From: Kiritimatiellia bacterium
GTDB taxonomy: Bacteria; Verrucomicrobiota; Kiritimatiellia; RFP12; UBA1067
NCBI GenBank assembly: GCA_024405395.1
Contig: JAKSOW010000003.1
Coordinates: 1-58,139 of the forward strand
Length of the DNA stretch: 58,139 nucleotides
Reading direction: 5' to 3'
The position numbers and the translations under genes are program-made. The first letter of the stretch is position 1. Each line of letters starts with the position of its first letter. Under the pieces are notes generated by a model, which did no database searches, had not been told where the DNA came from, and saw only the letters and a list, made by a program, of their open reading frames with translations. Shown one piece after another: positions 9,029 to 17,927 of this stretch.

Positions 9029-10681
9029 TCAGTCCCAGTCGTAGGTGACGACCTCGCCTGTGCCAAAGCGCCACTGACGAGGGAATCGCGTCTCCATCCA
9101 ATCCTGCGGCTCGGCGGTCACAGGCCCTGCGGCAGCGGCGCGAAACGCGGCGCTGAGCGCGGCACGCACTTCCGGCGTCATCAGCGAACGGTGCCAAGAG
9201 ATGAAAATCGGCGTGCCGCTGCGCCCGAGCAAGTCGATCCACTGGCGATTCTTCTCCCACGGCACGGCACCTTCCTTCGCGAGACCCGCGCAATCGGCAT
9301 CGGCGGCAAAGAAGGCACGGTCCTGCACAGCACGCATGGCCAGGCAGTTCACGCCCATCTGACGGGTCTGAGACCATTTCCAGCCGCTGGTGTCATTGCC
9401 CACGCGCTGCATCTCGAAGAGTCCGGCGGCAAAGTGGTTGAGGGCATTGCAGCCGATGATTGCCACCCCCTCGCCGGCTGCCGTGCGCATCGCCCCGTAG
9501 AGGTCGCGCATCACTTCGGCCGAAGTGCGCGTCTCGTCACGCCAGACGCAGTCGTCGCGGAACACGCGGTCGGAGAACCCCCGCCCCCAGACGCGACACA
9601 GGTCGTAGGTGAGATAGTCGATCTTGACCAGCTTGAAGCCCCACTCGCGGAAGCGCGTCATGTCCTGCACAATCGTGGCGCGCACCTCCGGCACCGTGGG
9701 ATCCACATAGCGCGCATCCTTGAGGTCCTTGCAGGCGGCCGGCATTTCGGCCCAGGCGCGGAACGGACGATACCAAAGACCCGGCTGGGCACCAAGCGCC
9801 GCCACCTTCTTCGCGAAGAGGCTCATTTCCATGCCAAAGCCCGCACCCGAGGCGTCCCACGGGCCCCAACCGCTCGATCCCTGCTTCAGCGGCGCCACCA
9901 CAGGCGGCGAATTCTTCTGCCAGCCATCGTCCATCACCACATAGGGACGCGCCGTCAGGCCCTCCGCGAGCGACACGACATTCGCGGCGTCCGCCAGGAA
10001 ATTGGTCGCCGTGTTGCGTCCGTAGGCACAGTACCAGTCATTGTAGCCATAGACGGGCGTAGCCGGCAGCCGCGGATGCGGGCACATCTTCGCGCAGAAC
10101 GCACGTGCGGCGGCAAAGGCGCTCTCGCCCGAACGGCCTTCGCGGCCCACCAACGTCACCATCTCCAGCGTGCGCGCACCCAGCTTGACGCCACGCCCGC
10201 CAGCCCGAACGTCAAGCAGAAGCTCGAAGCCCGTGGGCTTCACCGTCCAGCACGCCAATGCGCCTGGCTGCACCTGCACGCCCCAGCCATGCGTCACGCC
10301 ACCAGAAGTGACCATGAAATACCATGGCGACTCGCGCACCGTCGCCAGCGGGAACCAGCCAATGTCGCCGTCCGCACGTTCCCAGCAATCACGCAACACC
10401 CGCGCGTCAACGGGGAATACGTTGTTCCAGGCCAAACGCACAAAGCGCGGACGCACGTCCTTTGCCGTCAATGACACACACGATGCGTCAGCCCCGGCAT
10501 CGGCAAAGGACACAGCCACCCTGCCATCCGACCAGGTATTGCCCGCGCGCGCAAGAAGATTGGTCGCACCCTCCATCTCCACAGTCACCGCATCCGGCGC
10601 GCATACGGGCGATTTCCAAAAACCGGCCAAGGCAGATTCGGCCAAGGCGCATCCCAACACAAGCAAGGACATCTTCTTCAT
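9029..10681 (-). CDS. Exported GH27/GH36-like (clan GH-D) glycosidase
   Basis: 550 residues with a signal peptide (MKKMSLLVLGCALAESALA). An N-terminal beta-sandwich of about 200 residues precedes a TIM barrel containing YVVMDDGWQ (about 247-255), KLVKIDYLTYD with the probable nucleophile Asp355, and RVGNDTS with the probable acid/base Asp430. This spacing and order is that of clan GH-D enzymes (alpha-galactosidases, alpha-N-acetylgalactosaminidases and relatives). The exact family and sugar specificity cannot be set by eye. The C-terminus is short and ends soon after the barrel. The gene follows the PP2C gene after 31 bases, with AGGAG before the start. Confidence 0.75.
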   Translation of the reverse strand: MKKMSLLVLGCALAESALAGFWKSPVCAPDAVTVEMEGATNLLARAGNTWSDGRVAVSFADAGADASCVSLTAKDVRPRFVRLAWNNVFPVDARVLRDCWERADGDIGWFPLATVRESPWYFMVTSGGVTHGWGVQVQPGALACWTVKPTGFELLLDVRAGGRGVKLGARTLEMVTLVGREGRSGESAFAAARAFCAKMCPHPRLPATPVYGYNDWYCAYGRNTATNFLADAANVVSLAEGLTARPYVVMDDGWQKNSPPVVAPLKQGSSGWGPWDASGAGFGMEMSLFAKKVAALGAQPGLWYRPFRAWAEMPAACKDLKDARYVDPTVPEVRATIVQDMTRFREWGFKLVKIDYLTYDLCRVWGRGFSDRVFRDDCVWRDETRTSAEVMRDLYGAMRTAAGEGVAIIGCNALNHFAAGLFEMQRVGNDTSGWKWSQTRQMGVNCLAMRAVQDRAFFAADADCAGLAKEGAVPWEKNRQWIDLLGRSGTPIFISWHRSLMTPEVRAALSAAFRAAAAGPVTAEPQDWMETRFPRQWRFGTGEVVTYDWD

Positions 10682-10712
10682 GATCTCTCCTTCACTCTCC
10701 TGTACATGATCT

Positions 10713-11525
10713 CTAGGCGCGTTTGGCGCGCGCCTCTATGCAGACAATCGAATAGTTGTCACCCGCACCTGCGGCCACGACTTCGCTTTCCAGACGCATG
10801 GAAATCTGCTCCGGCGTACCGCCGGCGTTCATCACGGCGGCAATCTGCCCATCGTCCAGCATGTCGTGCACGCCATCCGAACAAATGAGGAAACGGTCGC
10901 CAGGCATAACGTCAATGCGCTTCCAGGCCGCCCGCACCTTGTACTCGGTTCCGACGGCCCGCGTGAGAATGTGCGTGAGGGGGTTGCTGCGCGCACCCAG
11001 ACTCGCCGCCTCACGACGGGAGGACGCCTTCCGGCTCAGTTCTTCGCCTACCGTGTGGTCCCGCGTCAGACAGCGCAGCAATCCCTTCCGCAGACGATAA
11101 ACACGGCTGTCACCCGCATGGGCGATGACCGCATGCGAACGGTTGGCGGAATCGGAAAGCAACAGCGCCACTGTCGCCCCCATGGCCTTTAGGCCCTTTT
11201 CGTGGATGTAGGCCCGGATACGCGCATTGACCTGCTGCAAAGTCGTATTGAGGCACCTCACGCGAGTGACGCCCGAAGTCCCCTCGGCGACAAATTTCGG
11301 GCAGGCCTCCGCCAGAGCCTCGCAGATCCACTTGCTGGCAAGCGCCCCGTTACTGCAGCCGCCCATGCCATCGGCCACACAGAAAAAGCCCAATTCGGGC
11401 AGGGAAAGAAATGCGTCCTGGTTGTCCTTCCGCGCCAGACCTCGGTCCGTAATCGCGCTAGCCGCAAACTCAAGGTCTATCGGCCGTCTGGCGAATTTGT
11501 TCTTGAACCAACTCAGAAGTGACAT
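10713..11525 (-). CDS. PP2C-family Ser/Thr protein phosphatase
   Basis: 270 residues, essentially one PP2C domain. Metal-binding motifs appear in order: ARKDNQDAF (about 30-38), CVADGMGG (about 49-56), AHAGDSRVYRLR, ICSDGVHDML and GAGDNYSIVCI. Bacterial members are cytoplasmic Mg/Mn-dependent phosphatases opposing Hanks-type kinases. No kinase or FHA gene is in this window. The start is 25 bases after the 3' end of tRNA-Ser with no terminator between them, so the phosphatase is probably transcribed from the tRNA promoter. A run of basic residues (WFKNKFARRP) near the N-terminus is not part of the catalytic fold. Confidence 0.88.
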   Translation of the reverse strand: MSLLSWFKNKFARRPIDLEFAASAITDRGLARKDNQDAFLSLPELGFFCVADGMGGCSNGALASKWICEALAEACPKFVAEGTSGVTRVRCLNTTLQQVNARIRAYIHEKGLKAMGATVALLLSDSANRSHAVIAHAGDSRVYRLRKGLLRCLTRDHTVGEELSRKASSRREAASLGARSNPLTHILTRAVGTEYKVRAAWKRIDVMPGDRFLICSDGVHDMLDDGQIAAVMNAGGTPEQISMRLESEVVAAGAGDNYSIVCIEARAKRA

Positions 11526-11550
11526 GAACGAGCCACATGGAAAGCGGAAT

Positions 11551-11642
11551 TGGCGGAGGAGGGGGGATTCGAACCCCCGATACGGTGTTACCCGTATGAC
11601 GATTTAGCAAACCGCTGCCTTCAGCCACTCAGCCACTCCTCC
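11551..11642 (-). tRNA. tRNA-Ser (anticodon GCU)
   Basis: On the minus strand the sequence begins GGAGGAGTGGCTGAGTGGCT and ends with CTCCTCC, discriminator G and an encoded CCA. The 7-bp acceptor stem pairs perfectly. The anticodon loop reads TTGCTAA, giving anticodon GCU for AGC/AGU serine codons. The long variable arm (CATACGGGTAACACCGTAT) and the T arm with GGTTCGAAT are typical of class II tRNA-Ser. Length is 92 bases including CCA. Confidence 0.97.
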
Positions 11643-11658
11643 GCGGTTGTGGGTATGT

Positions 11659-11687
11659 ATGATAAGGTTTTTTGAGCCAAAAATCAA
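11659..11687 (-). promoter_or_regulatory. Promoter of tRNA-Ser (and probably the PP2C gene)
   Basis: TTGATT (11682-11687) and TATCAT (11659-11664) on the minus strand are 17 bases apart, ending 16 bases before the mature tRNA 5' end. Confidence 0.6.
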
Positions 11688-11730
11688 GTGGTAAAATCAA
11701 ATATTTCCTATCGAAGGTCTTGAACAAAGG

Positions 11731-11768
11731 AAAACGCGACCCCTCCCGCGTCAACGGGGGAAGTCGCG
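11731..11768 (-). terminator. Rho-independent terminator after fabG
   Basis: Downstream of the fabG stop the minus strand carries an imperfect GC-rich stem bounded by CGCGAC (11763-11768) and GTCGCG (11735-11740), with C and G runs inside, followed by TTTT. It separates the fab operon from the tRNA promoter. Confidence 0.7.
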
Positions 11769-11793
11769 CTTTGCCAACTGAGCCGTTTCGCCC

Positions 11794-12558
11794 TTAGCCG
11801 ATCATTCCGCCATTGACGGAAATAATCTGGCCGGTGATGTAGGCCGCCTCGTCGGAAGAGAGGAAGGCCACGCACTTGGCGATGTCCAGCGCCGTGCCGA
11901 AGCGCTTGAGCGGAATCGTGTCCATATAGGCCTTCTTGACGTCGTCGGGGAGGACATCCGTCATCTTGGACTGGATGAAGCCCGGCGCCACCGCGTTGCA
12001 GCGGATGTTGCGGCTGCCCAGTTCCTTGGCCGTGGTCTTCGTGAGCGCAATCACGCCGCCCTTGGAAGCCGTGTAGTTGGCCTGGCCGGCGTTGCCCATG
12101 ATGCCCACCACAGAGGCGAGGTTGATGATCACGCCACCCAGCTGCGTGCCGTCGGCGGCCTTGTTCTTCATCATCGGACGCGAAACCGCGCGCGTGAAGA
12201 GGAACGTGCCCTTGAGGTTGACGTTGAGCACGGCATCCCAGTCATCGTCGCTCATGCGCATCAGGAGACCATCCTTCGTGATGCCGGCGTTGTTGACCAT
12301 GATGTCGACCTTGCCGAACTTCTCGATCACGGCCTTCACGCACGCATCAACGTCCGCGCTGACCGCGACGTTGCACCCAAGCGCCATCGCCTCGGAGCCG
12401 GCAGCCTCGACAATGCCCACCGTCTCCGCGCACCACTCGGCCTTGAGATCGATGACGGCGACCTTGGCGCCGCGCTCGGCGAGCACCTTGGCGATCTGCT
12501 GGCCAATACCGCGAGCCGCGCCCGTAACGATGGCGACCTTATCCGTAAGATTCTTCAT
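11794..12558 (-). CDS. fabG: 3-oxoacyl-[acyl-carrier-protein] reductase
   Basis: 254-residue classical short-chain dehydrogenase of normal FabG length. The NADPH-binding motif TGAARGIG lies at about residues 12-19, the NNAG motif near 89-92, and the catalytic Ser149, Tyr162 and Lys166 in NLASVVG and NYTASKGG. It reduces beta-ketoacyl-ACP in fatty-acid elongation in the cytoplasm. MKNLTDKVAIVTG is taken as the start because it fits the family N-terminus and has AAAGG upstream; an upstream in-frame extension is lysine-rich and unlikely. It follows fabD in the same operon and is closed by a terminator, so acpP, often next in such clusters, is absent here. Confidence 0.93.
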   Translation of the reverse strand: MKNLTDKVAIVTGAARGIGQQIAKVLAERGAKVAVIDLKAEWCAETVGIVEAAGSEAMALGCNVAVSADVDACVKAVIEKFGKVDIMVNNAGITKDGLLMRMSDDDWDAVLNVNLKGTFLFTRAVSRPMMKNKAADGTQLGGVIINLASVVGIMGNAGQANYTASKGGVIALTKTTAKELGSRNIRCNAVAPGFIQSKMTDVLPDDVKKAYMDTIPLKRFGTALDIAKCVAFLSSDEAAYITGQIISVNGGMIG

Positions 12559-12612
12559 TTTCTGCCTTTCCTTTCTGAATGACTTTCCGTGTTTCTTCTG
12601 GTGCTTCAAGCG

Positions 12613-13533
12613 TTACAGGGCCGCGGCCGTGGCGTCCAGCGTCGCCAGATCGGCGACGTTGAGCGTCGTGAGCGCGGCATCGATCTTCTTGACAAGACCC
12701 GAAAGCACCTTTCCGGGGCCAAACTCCACGAAACGCGTGCAGCCGAGCGCCTTGGCCGCCTCGACATCCGCCGCCCAGTTGGTGGTACCCGTGACCTGCT
12801 CGAGCATCAGCGCCTTGATTTCGCCCGGGTCGGACGAATGGGGCTTGCCCGTCACGTTGGAGAGCACCGGCATCTTCGGGGCATTGAAGGTGATACCATC
12901 CAGCACCGGCGCCAGCTTCTCGCGCGCAGGGGCCATGAACTTCGAGTGGAACGCGCCCGCCGTGGCAAGGGGAATGGCACGCTTGATGCCGAGTTCCTTC
13001 GCGACCGTGGCCGCATTGGCGATCTCGTCCTTGGAGCCGGAAAGCACCTGCTGCGCCGCCGAATTGATGTTCGCGACCGTGCAGCCCGTCTTCGCGCACA
13101 GCTCATCCAGCTGCGCCGCGCTGGCGCCCACAATGGCGATCATGCCCGACGGCGTCGCCTCACAGGCCTCCTGCATGAAGCGCCCGCGCGCCTCCAAAAC
13201 CTTCAGCGTCGAATCGAAATCCAGCACCCCGGCCGCACACAGCGCACCCCATTCGCCCAGCGACAGACCGGCTGCGGCTGCGAACGTCATGGGATGCTTC
13301 TTCTGAAGCTGCGTGAACGCCGCATAGCTCACCACGAAAATGGCGGGCTGGCAGATGTTGGACTTTGTGAGCTCCTCCGCCGGACCCTCAAAACACGTCT
13401 TCTTGAGGTCGAAGCCAAGGACGGCGTTCGCCTTATCGAAAAATCCCATCACCTCGGCATCCGCCTCGGCGAAATCCTTGCCCATGCCGGGCACCTGCGC
13501 GCCCTGACCGGCGAAAATACAGCAATCAGCCAT
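12613..13533 (-). CDS. fabD: Malonyl-CoA:ACP transacylase
   Basis: 306 residues, a typical FabD length. The N-terminal FAGQGAQVPGMG and the nucleophile elbow GLSLGEW with Ser91 are present; the second catalytic residue is His196 in AGAFHSKF. The usual GHSLGE has Leu in place of the first His, a variation seen in some family members. It loads malonate onto ACP for fatty-acid synthesis. The start at MADCCIFAGQGA is supported by AAGGAG eight bases upstream; a longer frame to 13638 would run through the promoter at 13587-13595. First gene of the fabD-fabG unit. Confidence 0.93.
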   Translation of the reverse strand: MADCCIFAGQGAQVPGMGKDFAEADAEVMGFFDKANAVLGFDLKKTCFEGPAEELTKSNICQPAIFVVSYAAFTQLQKKHPMTFAAAAGLSLGEWGALCAAGVLDFDSTLKVLEARGRFMQEACEATPSGMIAIVGASAAQLDELCAKTGCTVANINSAAQQVLSGSKDEIANAATVAKELGIKRAIPLATAGAFHSKFMAPAREKLAPVLDGITFNAPKMPVLSNVTGKPHSSDPGEIKALMLEQVTGTTNWAADVEAAKALGCTRFVEFGPGKVLSGLVKKIDAALTTLNVADLATLDATAAAL

Positions 13534-13586
13534 TTTTAATCTCCTTAGGGGACATGCCAGATTCTTCCAGCACGTCCAAGGGGGAT

Positions 13587-13595
13587 AGTATAGCA
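13587..13595 (-). promoter_or_regulatory. Extended -10 promoter of fabD-fabG
   Basis: The minus strand reads TGCTATACT, an extended -10 element. The -35 region is poor (TTTATT at 17 bases). It lies between the epimerase stop and the fabD ribosome site. Confidence 0.5.
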
Positions 13596-13653
13596 AAAAC
13601 TGAATGAGGAATAAAGTATCCAATTGCAAAACCGACAAAGCGGTCCAGCCCCC

Positions 13654-14619
13654 TTACCCGTAGGTGTCGTGGCGATATTCCTCCAACCCCATTCTGGAGA
13701 ACCAGGACAGCATGCGCGCATTGCTGAAATCGAGATTGTGCGAGATTGTGTCCAAGGCGTAGAGGGTGGGGTCGAACAGTGGCGCACGACGGGACAAGGC
13801 AGTTGAAAGCGCGGCGATCGGGCGGATCAGCGCCATCGGCACCGAGATCTCCTTCAGGCGCCTGCCCGGCAGGAATTCCGCCGCCAGCTCACGGTAGTAG
13901 TCGCTCACGGTCACACGACGCGAATCAAGGACGGTCACGCCCTGTCCACCCGCCTCCGGCAGCAACATCGCCGCATGCAGCGTCCGGCAGACGTTCTCGA
14001 CGTGCGCGAGCGGCCATCTGTTCCGCCCTCTCCAGCGCCCGAAATGGAATGCGAACGGCGAATTCTTCAGATAGGCCACTGTCCGCGGCGTGATGGACGT
14101 GTCACCTCGCCCGTAGATGACGCAGGGACGCACGCAGGAAAAGCGCTCAGGCGGCAGATTGGCCTTCAGCCATTTCTCGGACAGGATCTTGTATTTCGGA
14201 TAGGGATTAGTCGCCTTTTCGTCAAAGGACAGCTCGTCCTCGCTTTCCCCGGCAAAGTCGTGCAGACCATAGACGTCTGCCGTCGAGAGGTAGACGAACC
14301 GCTTGACGCCTCGTGCCATCGCCTCACCCGCCAGACGACACACCGCTTCGTAGTTCGCCTCCCGGAACCATTCGTCCCGACCCACTTCGCTCGTGCGCGC
14401 GGCGACATGGACGACATAGTCGACGGGTTCGCCGAAAAGCGACGTGACGGATGTGGCCTCGGTCAGATCGGCCTCCCGCACTTCCGCGCCCGAAGCTCTG
14501 AGCCGCTCGGCGATCCGGTGGCGAACCGTCCCGATGACACGGTATCCCCGTCGGACAAAATATTCTGCCGCGTTCGACCCGACATAGCCGCCAGCACCCG
14601 TGAGAAGAATCGTCTCCAT
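13654..14619 (-). CDS. NAD(P)-dependent epimerase/dehydratase (extended SDR)
   Basis: 321 residues from METILLTGAGGYVG. The Rossmann motif TGAGGYVG (residues 7-14) is of the extended SDR type; catalytic Tyr and Lys are in NPYPKYK, after the serine stretch VYLSTADVYG. Such proteins act on nucleotide sugars, sterol-like substrates or related compounds; the exact reaction cannot be told. The start has GGGAGC just upstream; a longer frame begins inside the previous gene. It follows the HzsA-like gene after 23 bases and is probably the last gene of that operon. A GDP- or UDP-sugar role would suit the glycan context but is inference. Confidence 0.75.
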   Translation of the reverse strand: METILLTGAGGYVGSNAAEYFVRRGYRVIGTVRHRIAERLRASGAEVREADLTEATSVTSLFGEPVDYVVHVAARTSEVGRDEWFREANYEAVCRLAGEAMARGVKRFVYLSTADVYGLHDFAGESEDELSFDEKATNPYPKYKILSEKWLKANLPPERFSCVRPCVIYGRGDTSITPRTVAYLKNSPFAFHFGRWRGRNRWPLAHVENVCRTLHAAMLLPEAGGQGVTVLDSRRVTVSDYYRELAAEFLPGRRLKEISVPMALIRPIAALSTALSRRAPLFDPTLYALDTISHNLDFSNARMLSWFSRMGLEEYRHDTYG

Positions 14620-14642
14620 GCTCCCGCTCCCCCGCATCGGCC

Positions 14643-17600
14643 TCACTCGTCCCATCGCGTCTGCTTGCGCGGTTCGGCAACGTTGGGTACGAACCCCGTG
14701 AGCGGCACCGGCGGCAGTCCGTACGTAGCGCGCACGTCATTGAGCTCCAGCCAATGGAAGGCGCTGCGCTTGTTGTTGGTGTAGGTGAAGCGCTGCTGAT
14801 GCCATACCCCCCATTTGTTGGCCTCCACGTAGCTTGAGCAGAACGGCACGCACAAGTCGATCCAAAGCGCCAGTGTGCGCCGTTCAACGTCCGTGAGCGA
14901 AACGCGCTTCCGTCCGACGGCATCCGGATGACCGGCCGCCAGCATCAGATACCACTTCGACCGAAGCGCGCCAAAGGAATAGGGCGGCTTAAACGGCGCA
15001 AAGCCCAGACCATGCGCAAAGTTGACGTTGGGCGTGCTCTGCCCCTTTTCGGAAAGCGCCAAGTAAGCCGCCGTGTAGGCACGATGGCTGCGGTCGTCGG
15101 AAGGCGGAATCTTGCCGGGCACGTCACGCAGATCCAGCTTGTTGCTTTCGCCATGGCAGGCCACGCAACGCCGGTTCAGAATCGGCTGCACATCCTTGGC
15201 AAAACCAAAACCATCGCCCCGACACGCTGCATCCACCTGTTTCGGCCGGTTCAGCCCCATCCAATTGTCCAGAGAGGCCAGCGGCCCTTCCTTCTCCAAC
15301 GCCACCACAAGGGGATGGCGTGAGCCGCCGGCATGCCAGGGACCGAGCGCCTGTGGCTCACGCCGCAAGGCCAGCGCGGCCGTGTTCTCCAGTGCCGCCT
15401 GATGCGGGTGCTCATGGCAGCCTATGCAACCGTTCACCTCGCCAGGCTGCAGCGTGGACCAACTGCGCATCGTCTGAATCGCACAACCGTCCTTGTCCAC
15501 CAGCTGGAAGTACACGGGCGTGCGCGCCGGCACGCGTACGCTGCAGCTGCCGTCCGCCTCCACGTCGGCTTCACCCAACACATGCTTCACGTCGTAGGCG
15601 CCATTGCCCACGGAGATCGGCGTGCCGATCTTCCCCTGCGTGGAATGCCAGCCATACTGCCAATTCCAGCCGATGTGAACCGGACGATACTCAAGGCCAA
15701 TGACGCGCAGTTTCCTCACGGTGCCCTTGGGGATGCCTCTGGCCGCCGCCCCCTCGTAGACATTCTGCACGTAGTAGGTGCCAAAGCCTTCGCGGTAATC
15801 CAGCTTCGTCATTGGACGCGCAGGCACTTTGCGCGGCTTCAGCGCAATGGGCTGCAGACAGTGATTGCCCCAGTCAAAGGCCAGCAGCTCGCGTTCGCCC
15901 TGCTCATTCATGGCGTACACGCCGAACCGGCTTGAATAGGGCCCACGATAGAAGCTACAGCCTTCGGGCATGAACGACACCAGGAAGTCACCGTCCCCCA
16001 GCGGATAGGGGTAGGCCCACTGCGGCCCGAACTGCGAGCACATGTCGTAGACATTGTAGTGGTAGTCGTGCGGCATGCGCACGGGCTGCACACCCGACGC
16101 CGCCGTCATGGCAGCCCCTGCGACATAATACATCCCCGGCAGATTGGTTGTCGCCGCCCCGCAGGTGCCGTCAAACTCCGACCAGGGAATCGTCAGCCTA
16201 CGGTTACCGGGAAACGTCATGCTCACGGCGTTCGTGTTCATCCCCCAGAGCGCCTTGGATGGATCATACGTCTGGTTCGTGTAATCGTCGCCGTCCGCCA
16301 GACGAGACCGCACAAGCCGCCCCTTCTGCGCGACGTGATGTCCGCTCAGGATCATCATGATGTCCCGCGTCCCGGGAATGCCACGGGTGTGCAGCAGCGA
16401 AAACGGGTACTCCGAATTGTTGGCGAAAAGCCCCGTCTGCCGCATGCCGTCGGGATTCATCGCATAGAGCATCTGCAGGCTGGCGGCGTTGCGGTCGTTG
16501 TACTCCCACCGCGTGAACGACACACGTCCGTCGTCCAGCAGCTGCGGATAGAAGGTCTGCACCTGATCGAAGCCGATTCGCCGCACGTGGGAGCCGTCGG
16601 CCTCGCACCGATAGAGGTTCGACACCGGCAGCGGCCAACAGTCCACCGAATGTGAGCAGCGCGTGGACTGGAAAAGCAGCGAACCATCCGGCAACCAGCA
16701 GGGCTCGATGTCACTGCAGACGAGCGTAAAGTCCCGCTCCTGTTGGCCACCCACGTCTTCACGGCGCACCAGGCCGTTGAACGTGATCTGGCGGATGGCT
16801 TTGGTCTCGAGGTCCATCAGCCAGATGTGGTAGTCGTCCGTTTCGAGCGACGTGCGCTTGGCAAAAGCCAGCGTCTTGGCGTCAAAGGAAAGCGCCGGAT
16901 CGCGGATTATGCCTTTCGGCTCCTCAAGCAACACCTCCTGCGAGACGGAGCCGTCCGCATTGATCCGGGCCCGAATCAGCTGCGAACCGCCCCGATAGTC
17001 CGGCACACTCCGCCACTCCTGGTAGGAGGCGTCGGTCATGTCGTCGGTGGCGTGCATGATGGAATTGCCCATCACGATGTGCTTTACATAGATGAACGCC
17101 GCGCATTTCTCGCGGAACGTCATCAGAAACTGCCGCCGCCTGGCCTCCCTCTCCGCCCGCCACGTCTGGTTGGTCGCGAGACCATCCAGACAGGAGATAT
17201 CTTCGCCAAGCGGATCGGGCTTGGTGGTGTCGGCCTCCACGTTGGCGCAGTGCGAGAGGTTGCTCACCGCACAACTCTGGTACAGCCAATCCCGCACCAG
17301 ACGCGACTCCGGGTAGGGAAGCGCGCCATCGGCGTTTGGCAACGGCAGATCTGCCGGCACGTCCTTGCCGAAGAAGGCCAGCTCCGCAATCTGAACCGTA
17401 CGCGGCCCCTGGGCGTGGATTCTGTAGGGCGGCGTCTCAAGCAGGCGCTGGATGTGTCGCTGCGCTGCCAAAGTGTAGCCGCAATAGTAATGCCGCGCCT
17501 GGTCATAGGTGTCCTCGATCACCATCTTCACGGCACGCGTCGTCACGGGCCGCCAGACCGCGAAGTTCTCTTTGTAGGTATGCGACGGACGGAATGTCAC

Positions 17601-17927
17601 GTGCTCGGCAAGCGGAACCCACTGCGCCCCTTCTCCCTGCGCGAAGAAAGAGGCCCAGGAGACGCCTCGGTTGACCCAACTACGCCCGCTCATGATCCGC
17701 ACGCCGCCCACTTCGCGCGGTGCGCCGAAGTCTACCACCACATCAATGGGCTTGATTCCCTTGCCGTCCACGTCTTTTTCCGTCAACCAGGCACAGGTGG
17801 GATTCAGCGCGCCATCCACAAGACGCGCCACGCCCTGATTGGGCAATGTGGGCGCCGAAGTCGAGATCCGCTCGGCTGCGAAGGCCGCCGACAACGACAG
17901 CAGGAAACAGATGACTGGCGCTTTCAT
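14643..17927 (-). CDS. Exported HzsA-like di-heme protein with beta-propeller region
   Basis: 1094 residues with a signal peptide (MKAPVICFLLSLSAAFA). Residues 20-180 resemble a discoidin-like carbohydrate-binding region (LVDGALNPTCAW, VVVDFGAPREVGGVRI). A WD40/TolB-like propeller follows, with SLSFDAKTLAFAKR-type and FTRWEYND segments. The C-terminal third matches the middle domain of hydrazine-synthase alpha-like proteins and carries two c-type heme sites, CIGCH (about 834-838) and CVACH (about 921-925). It is a clear paralogue of the protein at 52561-55971: both share DVK-x-x-LG, VDV/ADVE-x-DGS, MRSW and a CxGCHE site in order. Its ATG overlaps the upstream GH20 stop (ATGA), so the two are translationally coupled. 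The role is unknown; hydrazine synthesis is not implied. Periplasmic redox or glycan-associated function is inference. Confidence 0.75.
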   Translation of the reverse strand: MKAPVICFLLSLSAAFAAERISTSAPTLPNQGVARLVDGALNPTCAWLTEKDVDGKGIKPIDVVVDFGAPREVGGVRIMSGRSWVNRGVSWASFFAQGEGAQWVPLAEHVTFRPSHTYKENFAVWRPVTTRAVKMVIEDTYDQARHYYCGYTLAAQRHIQRLLETPPYRIHAQGPRTVQIAELAFFGKDVPADLPLPNADGALPYPESRLVRDWLYQSCAVSNLSHCANVEADTTKPDPLGEDISCLDGLATNQTWRAEREARRRQFLMTFREKCAAFIYVKHIVMGNSIMHATDDMTDASYQEWRSVPDYRGGSQLIRARINADGSVSQEVLLEEPKGIIRDPALSFDAKTLAFAKRTSLETDDYHIWLMDLETKAIRQITFNGLVRREDVGGQQERDFTLVCSDIEPCWLPDGSLLFQSTRCSHSVDCWPLPVSNLYRCEADGSHVRRIGFDQVQTFYPQLLDDGRVSFTRWEYNDRNAASLQMLYAMNPDGMRQTGLFANNSEYPFSLLHTRGIPGTRDIMMILSGHHVAQKGRLVRSRLADGDDYTNQTYDPSKALWGMNTNAVSMTFPGNRRLTIPWSEFDGTCGAATTNLPGMYYVAGAAMTAASGVQPVRMPHDYHYNVYDMCSQFGPQWAYPYPLGDGDFLVSFMPEGCSFYRGPYSSRFGVYAMNEQGERELLAFDWGNHCLQPIALKPRKVPARPMTKLDYREGFGTYYVQNVYEGAAARGIPKGTVRKLRVIGLEYRPVHIGWNWQYGWHSTQGKIGTPISVGNGAYDVKHVLGEADVEADGSCSVRVPARTPVYFQLVDKDGCAIQTMRSWSTLQPGEVNGCIGCHEHPHQAALENTAALALRREPQALGPWHAGGSRHPLVVALEKEGPLASLDNWMGLNRPKQVDAACRGDGFGFAKDVQPILNRRCVACHGESNKLDLRDVPGKIPPSDDRSHRAYTAAYLALSEKGQSTPNVNFAHGLGFAPFKPPYSFGALRSKWYLMLAAGHPDAVGRKRVSLTDVERRTLALWIDLCVPFCSSYVEANKWGVWHQQRFTYTNNKRSAFHWLELNDVRATYGLPPVPLTGFVPNVAEPRKQTRWDE

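Noticed and set aside
14643-17927. True hydrazine synthase and an anammox lifestyle
   Set aside because: The likeness is limited to the domain and heme sites. Beta and gamma subunits and hydrazine dehydrogenase are absent, and such HzsA-like proteins are widespread in PVC genomes.
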